A DNA stretch of 64,000 nt from an uncultured Granulosicoccaceae bacterium (GTDB lineage: Bacteria; Pseudomonadota; Gammaproteobacteria; Granulosicoccales; Granulosicoccaceae), in the NCBI GenBank assembly GCA_937930305.1, contig CALGLE010000012.1, positions 1-64,000 of the forward strand, read 5' to 3'. The notes under the pieces are model-generated. The model saw nothing but the letters and a program-made list of their open reading frames with translations. It searched no databases and had not been told where the DNA came from. How positions within the stretch are numbered: the stretch's first letter is position 1; every line of letters starts with the position of its first letter. The position numbers were made by a program, and so were the translations under genes. This document shows, one piece after another, positions 36,526-45,263 of this stretch.

Positions 36526-36552
36526 TGTCGATTTGCGCCTGGGTTATTCGTC
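36526..36552 (+). promoter_or_regulatory. ECF42-type sigma factor promoter
   Basis: TGTCGA at 36526-36531 and CGTC at 36549-36552 are separated by exactly 17 bases, upstream of the DGPF-ECF42 operon. From memory, the motif reported for ECF42 promoters is TGTCGA at -35 and CGA/TC at -10. The spacing and position (about 65-70 bases before the first start codon) fit an autoregulated promoter. Confidence 0.7.
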
Positions 36553-36621
36553 TTTACAGTACAAGCAGAAAAAACTTCTGTTTTGATTGTTGAACAACTC
36601 AAATAACTTTGGAGAAATACC

Positions 36622-36975
36622 ATGCAATACATTTGTCTCATTTATTCATCAGATGCCGCCGATCCACAGCCAGGTACTGCTGAATTTCCGCCGTTTATTC
36701 AAGCCTATCAAGACTTTACCAAAGAGGTGTCTGAGAACGGAATGTTGGTTCACGCTGATGCACTGCAGCCGGTTTCCACGGCAACCACCATTACATTAGA
36801 AAATGGCAAATTGGAGGTTACCGATGGTCCGTTTGCTGAAACAAAGGAAACGCTTGGTGGCTATTACTTGCTCGAATGTGAATCATTAGATGCCGCCATT
36901 GAGCAATGCGCGAAAATTCCCACCGCGCAACACGGACGCATTGAAATTCGACCTGTCGTCGTGTGGGATGACTAA
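36622..36975 (+). CDS. YCII/DGPF-domain protein, partner of ECF42 sigma factor
   Basis: A 117-residue protein of the YCII-related family that carries the DGPF signature (LEVTDGPFAETKETLGGYYLLECES). It begins MQYICLIYSS and ends with IEIRPVVVWDD, typical for the family. DGPF genes sit beside ECF42 sigma factors across bacteria and are their main known targets; their own activity is unknown. A GGAG site lies eight bases before the ATG. The sigma factor gene follows nine bases after the stop. Confidence 0.92.
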   Translation: MQYICLIYSSDAADPQPGTAEFPPFIQAYQDFTKEVSENGMLVHADALQPVSTATTITLENGKLEVTDGPFAETKETLGGYYLLECESLDAAIEQCAKIPTAQHGRIEIRPVVVWDD

Positions 36976-36984
36976 TTCCATTCA

Positions 36985-38253
36985 ATGAATAGCCATCAAT
37001 CGCCCGCCAGTTCACTTGAACAAACGCTTGCACAAGTGGTTCGAGAGGACTGGGGGCGAATGCTTGCAGCCTTAGTTGCCTCAATTCATGATTGGCAGCT
37101 TGCGGAAGATGTTCTGCAAGACTCTGTGGCAAAAGCGCTGGTCGTTTGGAAGAAAGACGGTATTCCTGATTCGCCGATGGCCTGGCTAATTACCTCAGCC
37201 CGGCGCCGAGCCATTGATCACTTTAGACGTCATAAGCGCTTCAACGAGCTGGAGCCAGAACTCATTCGTTTTATAGAACTGCATGACACTCAATCGGATA
37301 TGGATTTAGACGCGATCATTCCAGATAAACGACTTGAACTTATTTTTACGTGCTGTCACCCAGCACTTGAGCGAAAAACCCAAGTTGCTCTGACGTTACA
37401 TACCTTAGGTGGGTTAACCACACCAGAAATTGCAGCTGCGTTTTTAGATAAACCCACAGCCATGGCGCAGCGCTTAGTACGGGCTAAGAAAAAAATATTA
37501 GCGGCAAACATACCGTTTGAAATTCCGCCAGCTCACAAGCTGCAAGAACGGGTATCGGCCGTGCTTTCCGTTCTGTATCTCATCTTCAATGAAGGGTATG
37601 TGGCATCAAAAGGGGAGGCATTAACTCGCGGTGATTTAAGCGACGAATCCATTCGACTCACCCGAATAGTTTGGCAGCTACTACCTGAGGAGTGCGAAGT
37701 TGCAGGCTTACTGGCGTTAATGCTGCTGCACGATTCACGGCGTGATTGCCGCATAGATGAGCATGGGCAGATGATTTCACTGGAACATCAAAAACGCAGT
37801 GATTGGGATCAAACTAAGATAAAAGAGGGCGTTGATTTAGTTAAGCTTACCTTAGCGAAACAACGAGTCGGCAGTTATCAAGTACAAGCGGCAATCAGCG
37901 CTGTACATGCAGAATCAGCCTCTTGGCAGGCAACCGATTGGACGCAAATCCATGCCTTGTATGACGTGCTGCATAAGCTTCAGCCATCAGGCGTTGTGCG
38001 CGTGAACCAAGCGGTGGCCATGAGCTATGCGGTGTCTATTGAAGCTGCTTTGACCCTATTGAACGAAGTGGCGCAAGACCGGAGCATGCAAACCTATCAA
38101 CCCCTCTACGCAGCCCGTGCGGATATGCACCATCGATTGGGGAACGATTTGCAGGCCACACAGGATTTGCAAAAGGCCATTGAATACAGTGATAACGCGA
38201 CGCATAAGCAATTTCTAGAACGTCGATTGATGGGAATTTCCTCCATCCAATGA
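36985..38253 (+). CDS. ECF42-type RNA polymerase sigma factor with TPR-like C-terminal extension
   Basis: A 422-residue ECF sigma factor. Region 2 is visible as [39 protein letters not shown] with [13 protein letters not shown]. Region 4 is [31 protein letters not shown] long C-terminal extension of about 230 residues follows, with a DUF6596-type stretch ([13 protein letters not shown]) and TPR-like helices. There is no anti-sigma gene nearby; in this group the extension itself is thought to control activity. The promoter upstream of the DGPF gene suggests autoregulation. Confidence 0.92.
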   Translation: MNSHQSPASSLEQTLAQVVREDWGRMLAALVASIHDWQLAEDVLQDSVAKALVVWKKDGIPDSPMAWLITSARRRAIDHFRRHKRFNELEPELIRFIELHDTQSDMDLDAIIPDKRLELIFTCCHPALERKTQVALTLHTLGGLTTPEIAAAFLDKPTAMAQRLVRAKKKILAANIPFEIPPAHKLQERVSAVLSVLYLIFNEGYVASKGEALTRGDLSDESIRLTRIVWQLLPEECEVAGLLALMLLHDSRRDCRIDEHGQMISLEHQKRSDWDQTKIKEGVDLVKLTLAKQRVGSYQVQAAISAVHAESASWQATDWTQIHALYDVLHKLQPSGVVRVNQAVAMSYAVSIEAALTLLNEVAQDRSMQTYQPLYAARADMHHRLGNDLQATQDLQKAIEYSDNATHKQFLERRLMGISSIQ

Positions 38254-38741
38254 GAACACTTAAGCAGCTACATAATACGTTGCCGCAAACCGGTTCTATG
38301 GAAGAAATATTAGACCCTGGTGGCTACAACGCGGTTAGAGGTCATGGTGGGCTAAGCGCTCGCGTCTTAACAAATGGTGAAAAATCCCTAGGTGACTCGG
38401 TTCGGCAGAATGAGTGTTTAGGTTTTGGGCCATCTTAAGATGGGCTATTGGGACCATCTTAGGTTAGAGACATACTTGCTGTTTTCCGTAAAAAGCGGAC
38501 GAAAAAAGGTTTGGCTGGTAGTCGGCTGTGGCCGGCGCCGTTCAGCGACCAAATTATGCAAATCTGTATGTCCGCTCAACAATATTCTAGCTGAGGAAAC
38601 AGTGAATAGTATCGGTTTGGCGTTGGACTTACGATGATCCTGGATGTATGTTCTACAGATTGATAAAGAGGGTGGGTACAATGACGAACGCGCCAAGCCC
38701 TTCGTGCGTTGTAGACGCATTTTTTATGAATTAGGAAGTTT
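38254..38741. other. 488-base interval with structured inverted repeats, no clear gene
   Basis: No convincing gene is seen. A 14-bp perfect palindrome CCATCTTAAGATGG lies at 38430-38443. Further on, nested complementary arms occur: AGCGGAC (38494) with GTCCGCT (38570), TTTG (38510) with CAAA (38550), and GTCGGCTG (38521) with CAGCGAC (38543), the last pair with one bulge. Together they could fold as an 83-base RNA or cruciform. A terminator-like hairpin follows at 38705. Confidence 0.4.
38705..38725 (+). terminator. Possible intrinsic terminator before the PPOX gene
   Basis: TGCGT and ACGCA form a 5-bp stem around TGTAG and are followed at once by six T residues. The stem is short, so efficiency is doubtful. 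It lies 17 bases before the next start codon and would separate that gene from upstream transcription, or attenuate it. Confidence 0.35.
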
Positions 38742-39356
38742 ATGTCTAAAGACCGAATCGAAAGTTTAGAAGCACTATTGGCTTTGTACCCTGAGCCATT
38801 GGCAACTAGCGTGTCTAAAGAGCTATCAACGTTGAACGAGCTCTATTGTAAGATGATCAAAGCCGCTCCGTTTTTCACCATAGCCAGCATAGGCCCAGAT
38901 GGTATGGATTGCTCGCCACGAGGGGATACTCCCGGTTTTGTAGAAATTCTTAATGATAAGACCATAATCATTCCCGATCGCAGGGGCAACAACCGGCTGG
39001 ATACGCTTAGAAATATTGTGGTTGATCCACGAGTGGCACTTTTATTTTTAATACCGGGTAAGGGTGAAACTTTGCGCTTAAATGGAAGCGCGTATTTGTC
39101 GAAGGACAAAGCACTACTTAATCGGTTTAAGGTGAACGGCAATGTGCCAATTAGCGCGATAGTGGTGGAAATTGAGCGGGTTTATTTTCAGTGTGCTCGC
39201 GCATTAAAACGTTCTGGGTTATGGGATGCATCAAAACATGTTGACCCAAGCGGATTGCCAAGTGCTGGTGAAATGATTAAATCAGCGATTAAAGATTTCG
39301 ATGACGAAGCTTACGATGAAGGCCTACAAGATAGGCAGTTGCGCACTTTGTATTGA
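38742..39356 (+). CDS. PPOX-type flavoprotein (MSMEG_1061-like)
   Basis: A 204-residue member of the pyridoxamine 5'-phosphate oxidase-like split-barrel family. The core segment FFTIASIGPDGMDCSPRGDTPGFVEIL followed by IIIPDRRGNNRLDTLRNIVVDPRVALLFLIPG is typical of the FMN-binding MSMEG_1061 subgroup. The RGNNR motif contacts the flavin phosphate in relatives. An AGGAAG site precedes the ATG. It is convergent with the glycosyltransferase-like gene. The substrate is unknown. Confidence 0.85.
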   Translation: MSKDRIESLEALLALYPEPLATSVSKELSTLNELYCKMIKAAPFFTIASIGPDGMDCSPRGDTPGFVEILNDKTIIIPDRRGNNRLDTLRNIVVDPRVALLFLIPGKGETLRLNGSAYLSKDKALLNRFKVNGNVPISAIVVEIERVYFQCARALKRSGLWDASKHVDPSGLPSAGEMIKSAIKDFDDEAYDEGLQDRQLRTLY

Positions 39357-39371
39357 CGATAATACTTAGAA

Positions 39372-40256
39372 TTAGCTCGGCTTCTGCGATTGCCGCAAGA
39401 ACTTACGAAAGCCGCTAACTCGAGAATCATCCTTATAACGCCCTTTGGCCACATGACGAATACGCAGCAGGTTGTCGATCGGCACGGGTACGCCTTCATG
39501 GCCCAACAGATTTCTAAACACCGTGTCTTCGTAGGTTTTTCGCCAGCGAGTATCGGGTTGTTGATATAACTTCAAGTTACCGCAGTACCCCATACGTCGT
39601 GCCACATCCCCATGCACAATTTGAAAAGCGCCTTTCGCTTTGGTGATGGGGTTGGGGTGGAACATCGCAGGATCAATGGTTACCGGGCGGGGTTTGTTTA
39701 AACTCTGCGTCACCCATTCATGATCAGGTGGTAGCAGCTCGGTTATTTTTTCCCCATCGGGGAACAGTAACCCGACGCGTTGAGTTTTTAAGTGCGCTGC
39801 CAAACTGTCTAAACAGTTTTCGTTAAACATCAAATCACAATCGGCGAACCACACCCAATCGGCTTCTGTGGCCAAGGCCGCACGGTGTCGGCCGATGGCA
39901 CGTCTGAACAGTTCGGCTTTGGGAATAGCGATGGATCGCCAGATGACATTCGGTACCTTGCGTGCGGCGAAGTCTGCTGCTAAGTCGGCCGTTTCGGTAT
40001 CGCTGTCGGCGTGGAATAGGGTGTGGGTGAGTGTTAGGTTTTTTGGGGGATAGTTTACCAATGAACTGAATTGGTAAATCGCTAAATGAGCGTATTGCCA
40101 GCAGTGGCTAACAATTTCTAGGTGGGGAGTGCCGGTAGGCTGAGTTAATTCATCTGTGGCCGGTGGCTTGGGCGCGTACCAATGCGCAGGTATCACGTTA
40201 CCAACCAGTTTGGTGTAGTACTGATTACTTAACCACAAGAAAAGATCAGATCGCAA
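39372..40256 (-). CDS. Glycosyltransferase-like protein (GT-A fold)
   Basis: A 294-residue protein without signal peptide. The features of a nucleotide-sugar-dependent GT-A fold are visible. An early strand LEIVSHCWQYAHLAIYQ is followed by NLTLTHTLFHADSDTETADL. A DxD-like metal site lies in WVWFADCDLMFNENCLDSL near the middle. Later GAFQIVHGDVARRMGY and TYEDTVFRNLLGHEG resemble acceptor-side motifs of GT2-like enzymes. The acceptor is unknown. It lies four bases after the ABC ATPase gene on the same strand, an unusual pairing. Confidence 0.6.
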   Translation of the reverse strand: MRSDLFLWLSNQYYTKLVGNVIPAHWYAPKPPATDELTQPTGTPHLEIVSHCWQYAHLAIYQFSSLVNYPPKNLTLTHTLFHADSDTETADLAADFAARKVPNVIWRSIAIPKAELFRRAIGRHRAALATEADWVWFADCDLMFNENCLDSLAAHLKTQRVGLLFPDGEKITELLPPDHEWVTQSLNKPRPVTIDPAMFHPNPITKAKGAFQIVHGDVARRMGYCGNLKLYQQPDTRWRKTYEDTVFRNLLGHEGVPVPIDNLLRIRHVAKGRYKDDSRVSGFRKFLRQSQKPS

Positions 40257-40260
40257 GGGA

Positions 40261-41328
40261 TTAAGATCTCAATTGCTCAAAAATCATTAAGTGATCAAGC
40301 TTTAAACGCACGCCAAACTGTTCACCCACGGCATGGTTATGATGTGAGGGGGCTAAACATAACAGCCGTGTGCTGCCCGGCATACGCAAGGTGTATAAAT
40401 GGTCGGCACCTCGAAAATCTTTTGCGATTACGGTGGCGCGAGTTGGGCTGGTGTCGTCGTGCAAGATGTCATCAGGTCGTACCAGTAGTTCAATTTGCGT
40501 ACCCACTTCAAAACGGTTAGACAATTCCCCTTCGATGATGCCCAGCTCGGTTTGAATACGATTGTTCTCTAAGGTGTTGCCGCACACAAACACGCCCTCG
40601 CCAATAAAGTCGGCGACGAAGCGGTCTTGTGGCTTGTGGTAAAGATCATAGGCGTTGTCCCACTGACACAAACCGCCGTCTTTAATCACGCCGATGTGGT
40701 CTGCAATGGCAAAGGCTTCATATTGATCGTGTGTCACCAACATAGCGGTAATGCCATCGTGCTTAAGAATTTCTCGCACCTCATGCGCTAACTGCACACG
40801 GCGCTCAGTGTCTTGGCTGCTGAAGGGTTCGTCCAATAACAACACCGGGGGGCGAGGCGCCATCGCTCGTATCAAAGCCACCCGTTGTTGCTGGCCACCT
40901 GAGAGCTGATGGGGGTAGCTGTTGGCATAACTTTGTAAGCCGACCAGCTCCAACAGTTCATCGACTCGTTGGGATACAACAGATTTTTTTGTTCCACGCA
41001 TGCCAAAGGCCACATTACGACGCACATTCATGTGTGGAAATAGGGCGAGGTCTTGGAACACCATGCCAATACGGCGGTGTTCGGGGCTGGTTTGCTGCTT
41101 TTCTGTGGCCATCGTTTCGCCCGCGATGTGAATCGAGCCAGCACTGGGTGCTTGAAAGCCAGCAATGGTTCGCAGTAGAGTGGTTTTGCCACAGCCGCTA
41201 GGGCCCAACAAACAGCCAATTTCACCTTCGGCTAAGGCAAAAGAGACATCACTAACCACGGGTACGCCACCCAGGGTCACGCTAATCTGGTTGAGTTCGA
41301 GTTGAGAATTTGAAGCGTTATCGGCCAT
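40261..41328 (-). CDS. ABC transporter ATP-binding protein (FbpC/PotA-like), orphan
   Basis: A 355-residue ATPase with Walker [18 protein letters not shown], signature [19 protein letters not shown], Walker [13 protein letters not shown] and the H-loop [19 protein letters not shown]-terminal TOBE-like domain follows ([35 protein letters not shown]). The pattern is that of ferric-iron, sulfate or polyamine importers. No permease or binding protein is nearby, so it must pair with subunits encoded elsewhere. The ATG at 41328 is preferred over a GTG at 41370. It is divergent from glnE. Confidence 0.88.
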   Translation of the reverse strand: MADNASNSQLELNQISVTLGGVPVVSDVSFALAEGEIGCLLGPSGCGKTTLLRTIAGFQAPSAGSIHIAGETMATEKQQTSPEHRRIGMVFQDLALFPHMNVRRNVAFGMRGTKKSVVSQRVDELLELVGLQSYANSYPHQLSGGQQQRVALIRAMAPRPPVLLLDEPFSSQDTERRVQLAHEVREILKHDGITAMLVTHDQYEAFAIADHIGVIKDGGLCQWDNAYDLYHKPQDRFVADFIGEGVFVCGNTLENNRIQTELGIIEGELSNRFEVGTQIELLVRPDDILHDDTSPTRATVIAKDFRGADHLYTLRMPGSTRLLCLAPSHHNHAVGEQFGVRLKLDHLMIFEQLRS

Positions 41329-41383
41329 GGGTGAATGATAGCGGATCGGTGCGTGTTCTCGGTGGCTCACTACACTTCACATT

Positions 41384-44194
41384 ATGGTTGACATCACAGA
41401 CAAGCAATCTCAAATCGCCGAATCGCACTGGCAGCGCCTGTTCGGGCTCAGCCCATACTGTCTTTGGGTGTCAGAGCGCTTTGGGCGCGAGCCTGTCGCC
41501 CCCATCTGTGCCGATGCCCAGACGTTACAAGACACCCTGAATCAGCTTTGGGAGTCAGCCCAGAAGCAGGGCAATGCTTCAGGGGCTGCGTCAGCGTCGC
41601 TTGGCGTATCGGATGCGGATCGATTGAACGCCCAGCAACAGCTTATTCGTCGATTTCGTCACACCCAGATGCTGCACATTTTGGAAGCCGATCTCGAACA
41701 GCGGGTGGCACTGACTCAAACCCTGCAAAGCTTATCGGCGCTGGCAAAAGCTTGCCTTCAAGCCGCGGTTGCCTGGTCTGAGACGGCCTTGCAGGATCGA
41801 TACGGTCAGGCTCACGATAGGGACGGGTTACCGGTGCATTTGTTGGTCATCGGCATGGGGAAATTGGGCGGCCAAGAACTGAATGTGTCTTCTGATATCG
41901 ATCTGATATTCGCGTTTCGCCAAAACGGAGAAACCACCGGCCCCAAAGTGATCGAAACCGCTGAGTGGTGTCGTCGGGTTGCGCAGCGCACCACCCAAGT
42001 GTTGCACGCCAACACCGAAGATGGCATTTGTTACCGCGTGGACACGCGTTTGCGTCCCTTTGGTGACAGTGGCCCCTTAGTAATGTCGTTTGATGGCATG
42101 GAGCATTATTACCTCACGCAGGCGAGAAACTGGGAACGCTATGCCATGGTGAAAGCTGCGGTTATGGCAGGTACGAGTGAGGATGCAGCCGGATGGCAGG
42201 AGCTGATAAAACCCTTTGTGTTTCGGCGCTATTTAGATTATTCCACCATTGAATCGTTGGCCGAACTCAAACAAAAAATCAACACCAACTTACAAAGCAA
42301 AGAAGCCAACCGTGCGTCGAGTACTTGGAATGTAAAACTGGGCCACGGCGGCATTCGTGAAATTGAATTTATCGTGCAATCGTTTCAGTTAGTGCGCGGC
42401 GGGCGTGAGCCAGAATTACAGGGCCAAGAACTGTTGCCTACTTTAGGTGCGTTGGCGAAAAATTCGTTAATCAGTAAGCAAGATGAAACAGCGCTGTATG
42501 AAGCGTACGTTTTTTTACGCCGGACTGAGAACGCCCTGCAATCGTTTCGTGATCAACAAGTGCACACCTTGCCAAAGAGCGAAGAAGATCAAACGCGATT
42601 GGTTGATTGGATGGGCTATGCCGATTGGGCGTCATTCGATACCGATTTACAGGCACATCGAAAAGAGGTGATTGCGCGTTTTGACGATGTATTTCGAATC
42701 GATGATGACGAAGCCGCTGCAGTAAACGATCTCAGTGATCAGTTGGCATCGCACAAAATTCCTGTTAACGATGCGCTACAAGCCTCGTTGACGGAAGTAA
42801 CGGCTGGGACTTTGTATCAGCGTTTAACAGCGAACGCTCAGCGCCGCATCGATCGCATCATTCCCACAATGATTGCCTTGTGCGCTGAAGAGGATGCACC
42901 GGACGAAAGTTTGTCGCGCTGTCTTTCCTTGGTGCGGGTGGTGGCTGGGCGCAGTGGTTATTTACAAGTGCTGATTGAACAGCCTGCGGCGTTACAGCGC
43001 TTGGTGCACGTATTGTCACGCAGCCGATGGATAACCGATTTCATTACCAAGCACCCCATCGTCATTGATGAGTTATTGGTGCATTCCTCGGTGGAGGATT
43101 TCCCCAGCCGGCAGCAATTGTGGGAGCGAGCCAAGAAAGAGTGTGCTCGTGTGGCGGATGATGACCTAGATGTACAAATGGATGCCATGCGTCAATTTCA
43201 AAAAGCTCATGAATGTCGAGTGGCGGTGGCGGAATTAACCGATGACTTACCACTGATGCGAGTCAGTGACCAGTTAACTTGGTTGGCCGAAAGTGTGCTG
43301 GGTGCGGTGATGCTCTTAGTGGAAGCTGCGTTGTCCAAAGTACATGGCTGTCCGCATTTTGATGATGAAGGCATAACGCACGCGGCCTCGGTTGGGGTGG
43401 TGGCTTATGGCAAGCTGGGCGGGTTGGAACTGGCCCATGGTTCAGATTTGGACGTGGTGTTTGTGCACAACAGTCGTGGGCAATCGCAAATGACCGACGG
43501 TGAACGGCCCATTCCTAATACACAATACTACGCGCGTCTGGCGCAACGTGTGGTGAGCTTCATGACCACCTTGACACCTGCGGGCACCTTGTACGAAATG
43601 GATCTTAGACTGCGGCCCAACGGCAGTTCGGGTGTCTTGGTCACTGGCATCGAAGCGTTTGAGCGTTACCAGCTCGATTCTGCGTGGACTTGGGAGCATC
43701 AGGCTTTGTCACGCGCTCGAATGGTCTATGGCCCCGATTCTTTGGTGGATCAATTCGAGCAGGTTAGAAAAAGCGTGCTTGGGCAAGAACGGAACTTGCC
43801 CGAGTTGCAAGCGGAAGTTCGGGATATGCGCCAGCGTATGCGCAAACACTTGGGCTCGGAAGTATTGAGTGAAGAGATCGATTTAAAGCAAGATGCAGGT
43901 GGGCTGGCCGATGTTGAGTTCATCGTCCAATATTTGGTGTTGGCACACGCAGCCAAACACCCTGAATTGATTGAATTCACGGATAATATCCGTCTGTTAG
44001 AGGCTGCAACCCAGGTCCAAGTATTGGATGAGCGTTCGGGGGCACAGCTTAAAGAGCATTATGTCGCTTACCGAACCCTGGTTCATCGTCAGGCATTGCA
44101 GGGGCAAGGTAAGCGTTTGATTGAAGATGCTGAGCTTGCTCAGCGCCGTCAGGATGTGCAGGCCATTTGGCAGCATGTGTTGGACATAGACTAA
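41384..44194 (+). CDS. glnE: Bifunctional glutamine synthetase adenylyltransferase/adenylyl-removing enzyme
   Basis: GlnE adds and removes AMP on glutamine synthetase in response to PII. The 936-residue length is normal. The two nucleotidyltransferase domains each show GxGKLGGxEL with an acidic pair: VIGMGKLGGQELNVSSDIDLIFAF in the N-terminal (removing) half and VAYGKLGGLELAHGSDLDVVFVH in the C-terminal (adding) half. The glutamate-rich connecting parts DLRLRPNGSSGVLVT and KQDAGGLADVEFIVQYL are also present. It is followed by a zinc-finger gene. Confidence 0.97.
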   Translation: MVDITDKQSQIAESHWQRLFGLSPYCLWVSERFGREPVAPICADAQTLQDTLNQLWESAQKQGNASGAASASLGVSDADRLNAQQQLIRRFRHTQMLHILEADLEQRVALTQTLQSLSALAKACLQAAVAWSETALQDRYGQAHDRDGLPVHLLVIGMGKLGGQELNVSSDIDLIFAFRQNGETTGPKVIETAEWCRRVAQRTTQVLHANTEDGICYRVDTRLRPFGDSGPLVMSFDGMEHYYLTQARNWERYAMVKAAVMAGTSEDAAGWQELIKPFVFRRYLDYSTIESLAELKQKINTNLQSKEANRASSTWNVKLGHGGIREIEFIVQSFQLVRGGREPELQGQELLPTLGALAKNSLISKQDETALYEAYVFLRRTENALQSFRDQQVHTLPKSEEDQTRLVDWMGYADWASFDTDLQAHRKEVIARFDDVFRIDDDEAAAVNDLSDQLASHKIPVNDALQASLTEVTAGTLYQRLTANAQRRIDRIIPTMIALCAEEDAPDESLSRCLSLVRVVAGRSGYLQVLIEQPAALQRLVHVLSRSRWITDFITKHPIVIDELLVHSSVEDFPSRQQLWERAKKECARVADDDLDVQMDAMRQFQKAHECRVAVAELTDDLPLMRVSDQLTWLAESVLGAVMLLVEAALSKVHGCPHFDDEGITHAASVGVVAYGKLGGLELAHGSDLDVVFVHNSRGQSQMTDGERPIPNTQYYARLAQRVVSFMTTLTPAGTLYEMDLRLRPNGSSGVLVTGIEAFERYQLDSAWTWEHQALSRARMVYGPDSLVDQFEQVRKSVLGQERNLPELQAEVRDMRQRMRKHLGSEVLSEEIDLKQDAGGLADVEFIVQYLVLAHAAKHPELIEFTDNIRLLEAATQVQVLDERSGAQLKEHYVAYRTLVHRQALQGQGKRLIEDAELAQRRQDVQAIWQHVLDID

Positions 44195-44211
44195 AAAACG
44201 AATCATTCATC

Positions 44212-44418
44212 ATGAAACAATCTGAATCTGAAGCCGTTGTCTTGGTAACGCGTGATCAACTCCCCATGCATTGCCCGCCGCCCGATTCATCCCTGTGGGA
44301 CAGCCATCCACGTGTGTATATTCCACTGGAGGATTCTAGCGAAGCCAGCTGTTCTTATTGCGGTACCCGATTTAAGCTCGTGGACGACGATTCACCCGAC
44401 GCAGGCTCGAACACCTAG
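44212..44418 (+). CDS. Zinc-finger domain-containing small protein
   Basis: A 68-residue protein whose second half, HPRVYIPLEDSSEASCSYCGTRFKLV, matches the CHCC zinc-finger family (COG4391-like), also found at the C-terminus of a complex I accessory subunit. The CxxC pair and an upstream His/Cys set bind zinc in relatives. The ORF track starts at 44167 inside glnE; the ATG at 44212 gives a better N-terminus (MKQSESEAVVLV). It lies between glnE and kdkA. Confidence 0.8.
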   Translation: MKQSESEAVVLVTRDQLPMHCPPPDSSLWDSHPRVYIPLEDSSEASCSYCGTRFKLVDDDSPDAGSNT

Positions 44419-44447
44419 TCGAGTGGGTTAGGGATTCGAACAGTTCG

Positions 44448-45215
44448 ATGTTATTAGGACAAAACAACATCATCTCGATCGGTGATACCCAATCCGATCG
44501 CTACTGGCAGCATTTGAAGGACGTGCAGCCCAGTTTTGATAGCCATTACTTCAGTAATCAATGGTTGGAAAGCGCATCGGCCGTGATTGGCTCGGCAGCA
44601 GCTGGGCGTGGCAATACCCAAATCCTATCTTTGGAAGGGCAAGAACTGGTATTGCGGCATTACCGGCGGGGTGGGTACATCAGTAAAGTATCTGAAGATC
44701 GCTATTTATGGACGGGGCTCGATTCGGCCCGACCTTTTCACGAACTCGCCATTTTGGCGCATTTGTTTGAACTGAAATTGCCCGTGCCTCGCCCCTATGC
44801 GGCAGAAGTGGTACGAAATGGCGCTAGCTACAGCGGCAGCTTACTCACCTACCGCTTGCCGGGTTTAACCCTGGCTGAAGCGTTTGTGCAAAACAAAATG
44901 ACCCCCGATCTATGGCATCGAATTGGAGCATCCGTGCGACTGTTTCACAAACAAGGTATTTGCCACGCCGACCTAAACGCACACAACATTTTGATTCGAA
45001 CCGAATTGCCCACCATCGATGAAACGACGGTGGCTATTTTAGATTTTGACCGAGCCGCCATTAAAGATCCTGCTCAGAACGATTGGCAGCACAAGGTGCT
45101 CACCCGTTTGCAACGCTCGTTATTAAAAATTGCAGCGAAGCATAAATTGGGGTTACTGGAAATCGAGTGGCAAACCGTTCTAGACGGTGCGCACGATAAG
45201 GCCAGAGTGGTATAA
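44448..45215 (+). CDS. kdkA: 3-deoxy-D-manno-octulosonic acid kinase
   Basis: KdkA phosphorylates Kdo at O-4 in the lipopolysaccharide inner core of organisms with a single Kdo. The 255 residues show the protein-kinase-like fold: LVLRHYRRGGYISKVSEDRYLWTG near the start, the catalytic loop GICHADLNAHNILI and the metal-binding VAILDFDRAAIK. It is convergent with waaA, whose product supplies the Kdo substrate, which supports the call. Confidence 0.9.
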   Translation: MLLGQNNIISIGDTQSDRYWQHLKDVQPSFDSHYFSNQWLESASAVIGSAAAGRGNTQILSLEGQELVLRHYRRGGYISKVSEDRYLWTGLDSARPFHELAILAHLFELKLPVPRPYAAEVVRNGASYSGSLLTYRLPGLTLAEAFVQNKMTPDLWHRIGASVRLFHKQGICHADLNAHNILIRTELPTIDETTVAILDFDRAAIKDPAQNDWQHKVLTRLQRSLLKIAAKHKLGLLEIEWQTVLDGAHDKARVV

Positions 45216-45263
45216 GCGGTTAAGGCTCTTCATCGGTTTTGCGTTGTGAAGGTAATGGATCTT

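Noticed and set aside
38250-38438. 62-residue ORF overlapping the ECF42 stop by ATGA
   Set aside because: No ribosome site of its own, no family resemblance and composition unlike a coding region; the overlap is likely chance.
38574-38620. Integron attC-like core sites GCTCAAC and GTTGGAC
   Set aside because: The two cores are only partly complementary and the inner boxes are not symmetric; there is no integrase or cassette array.
44431-44441. T-loop-like GGGATTCGAAC (minus strand GTTCGAATCCC) suggesting a tRNA
   Set aside because: The flanks do not form a T-stem, and no acceptor, D or anticodon arm can be built.
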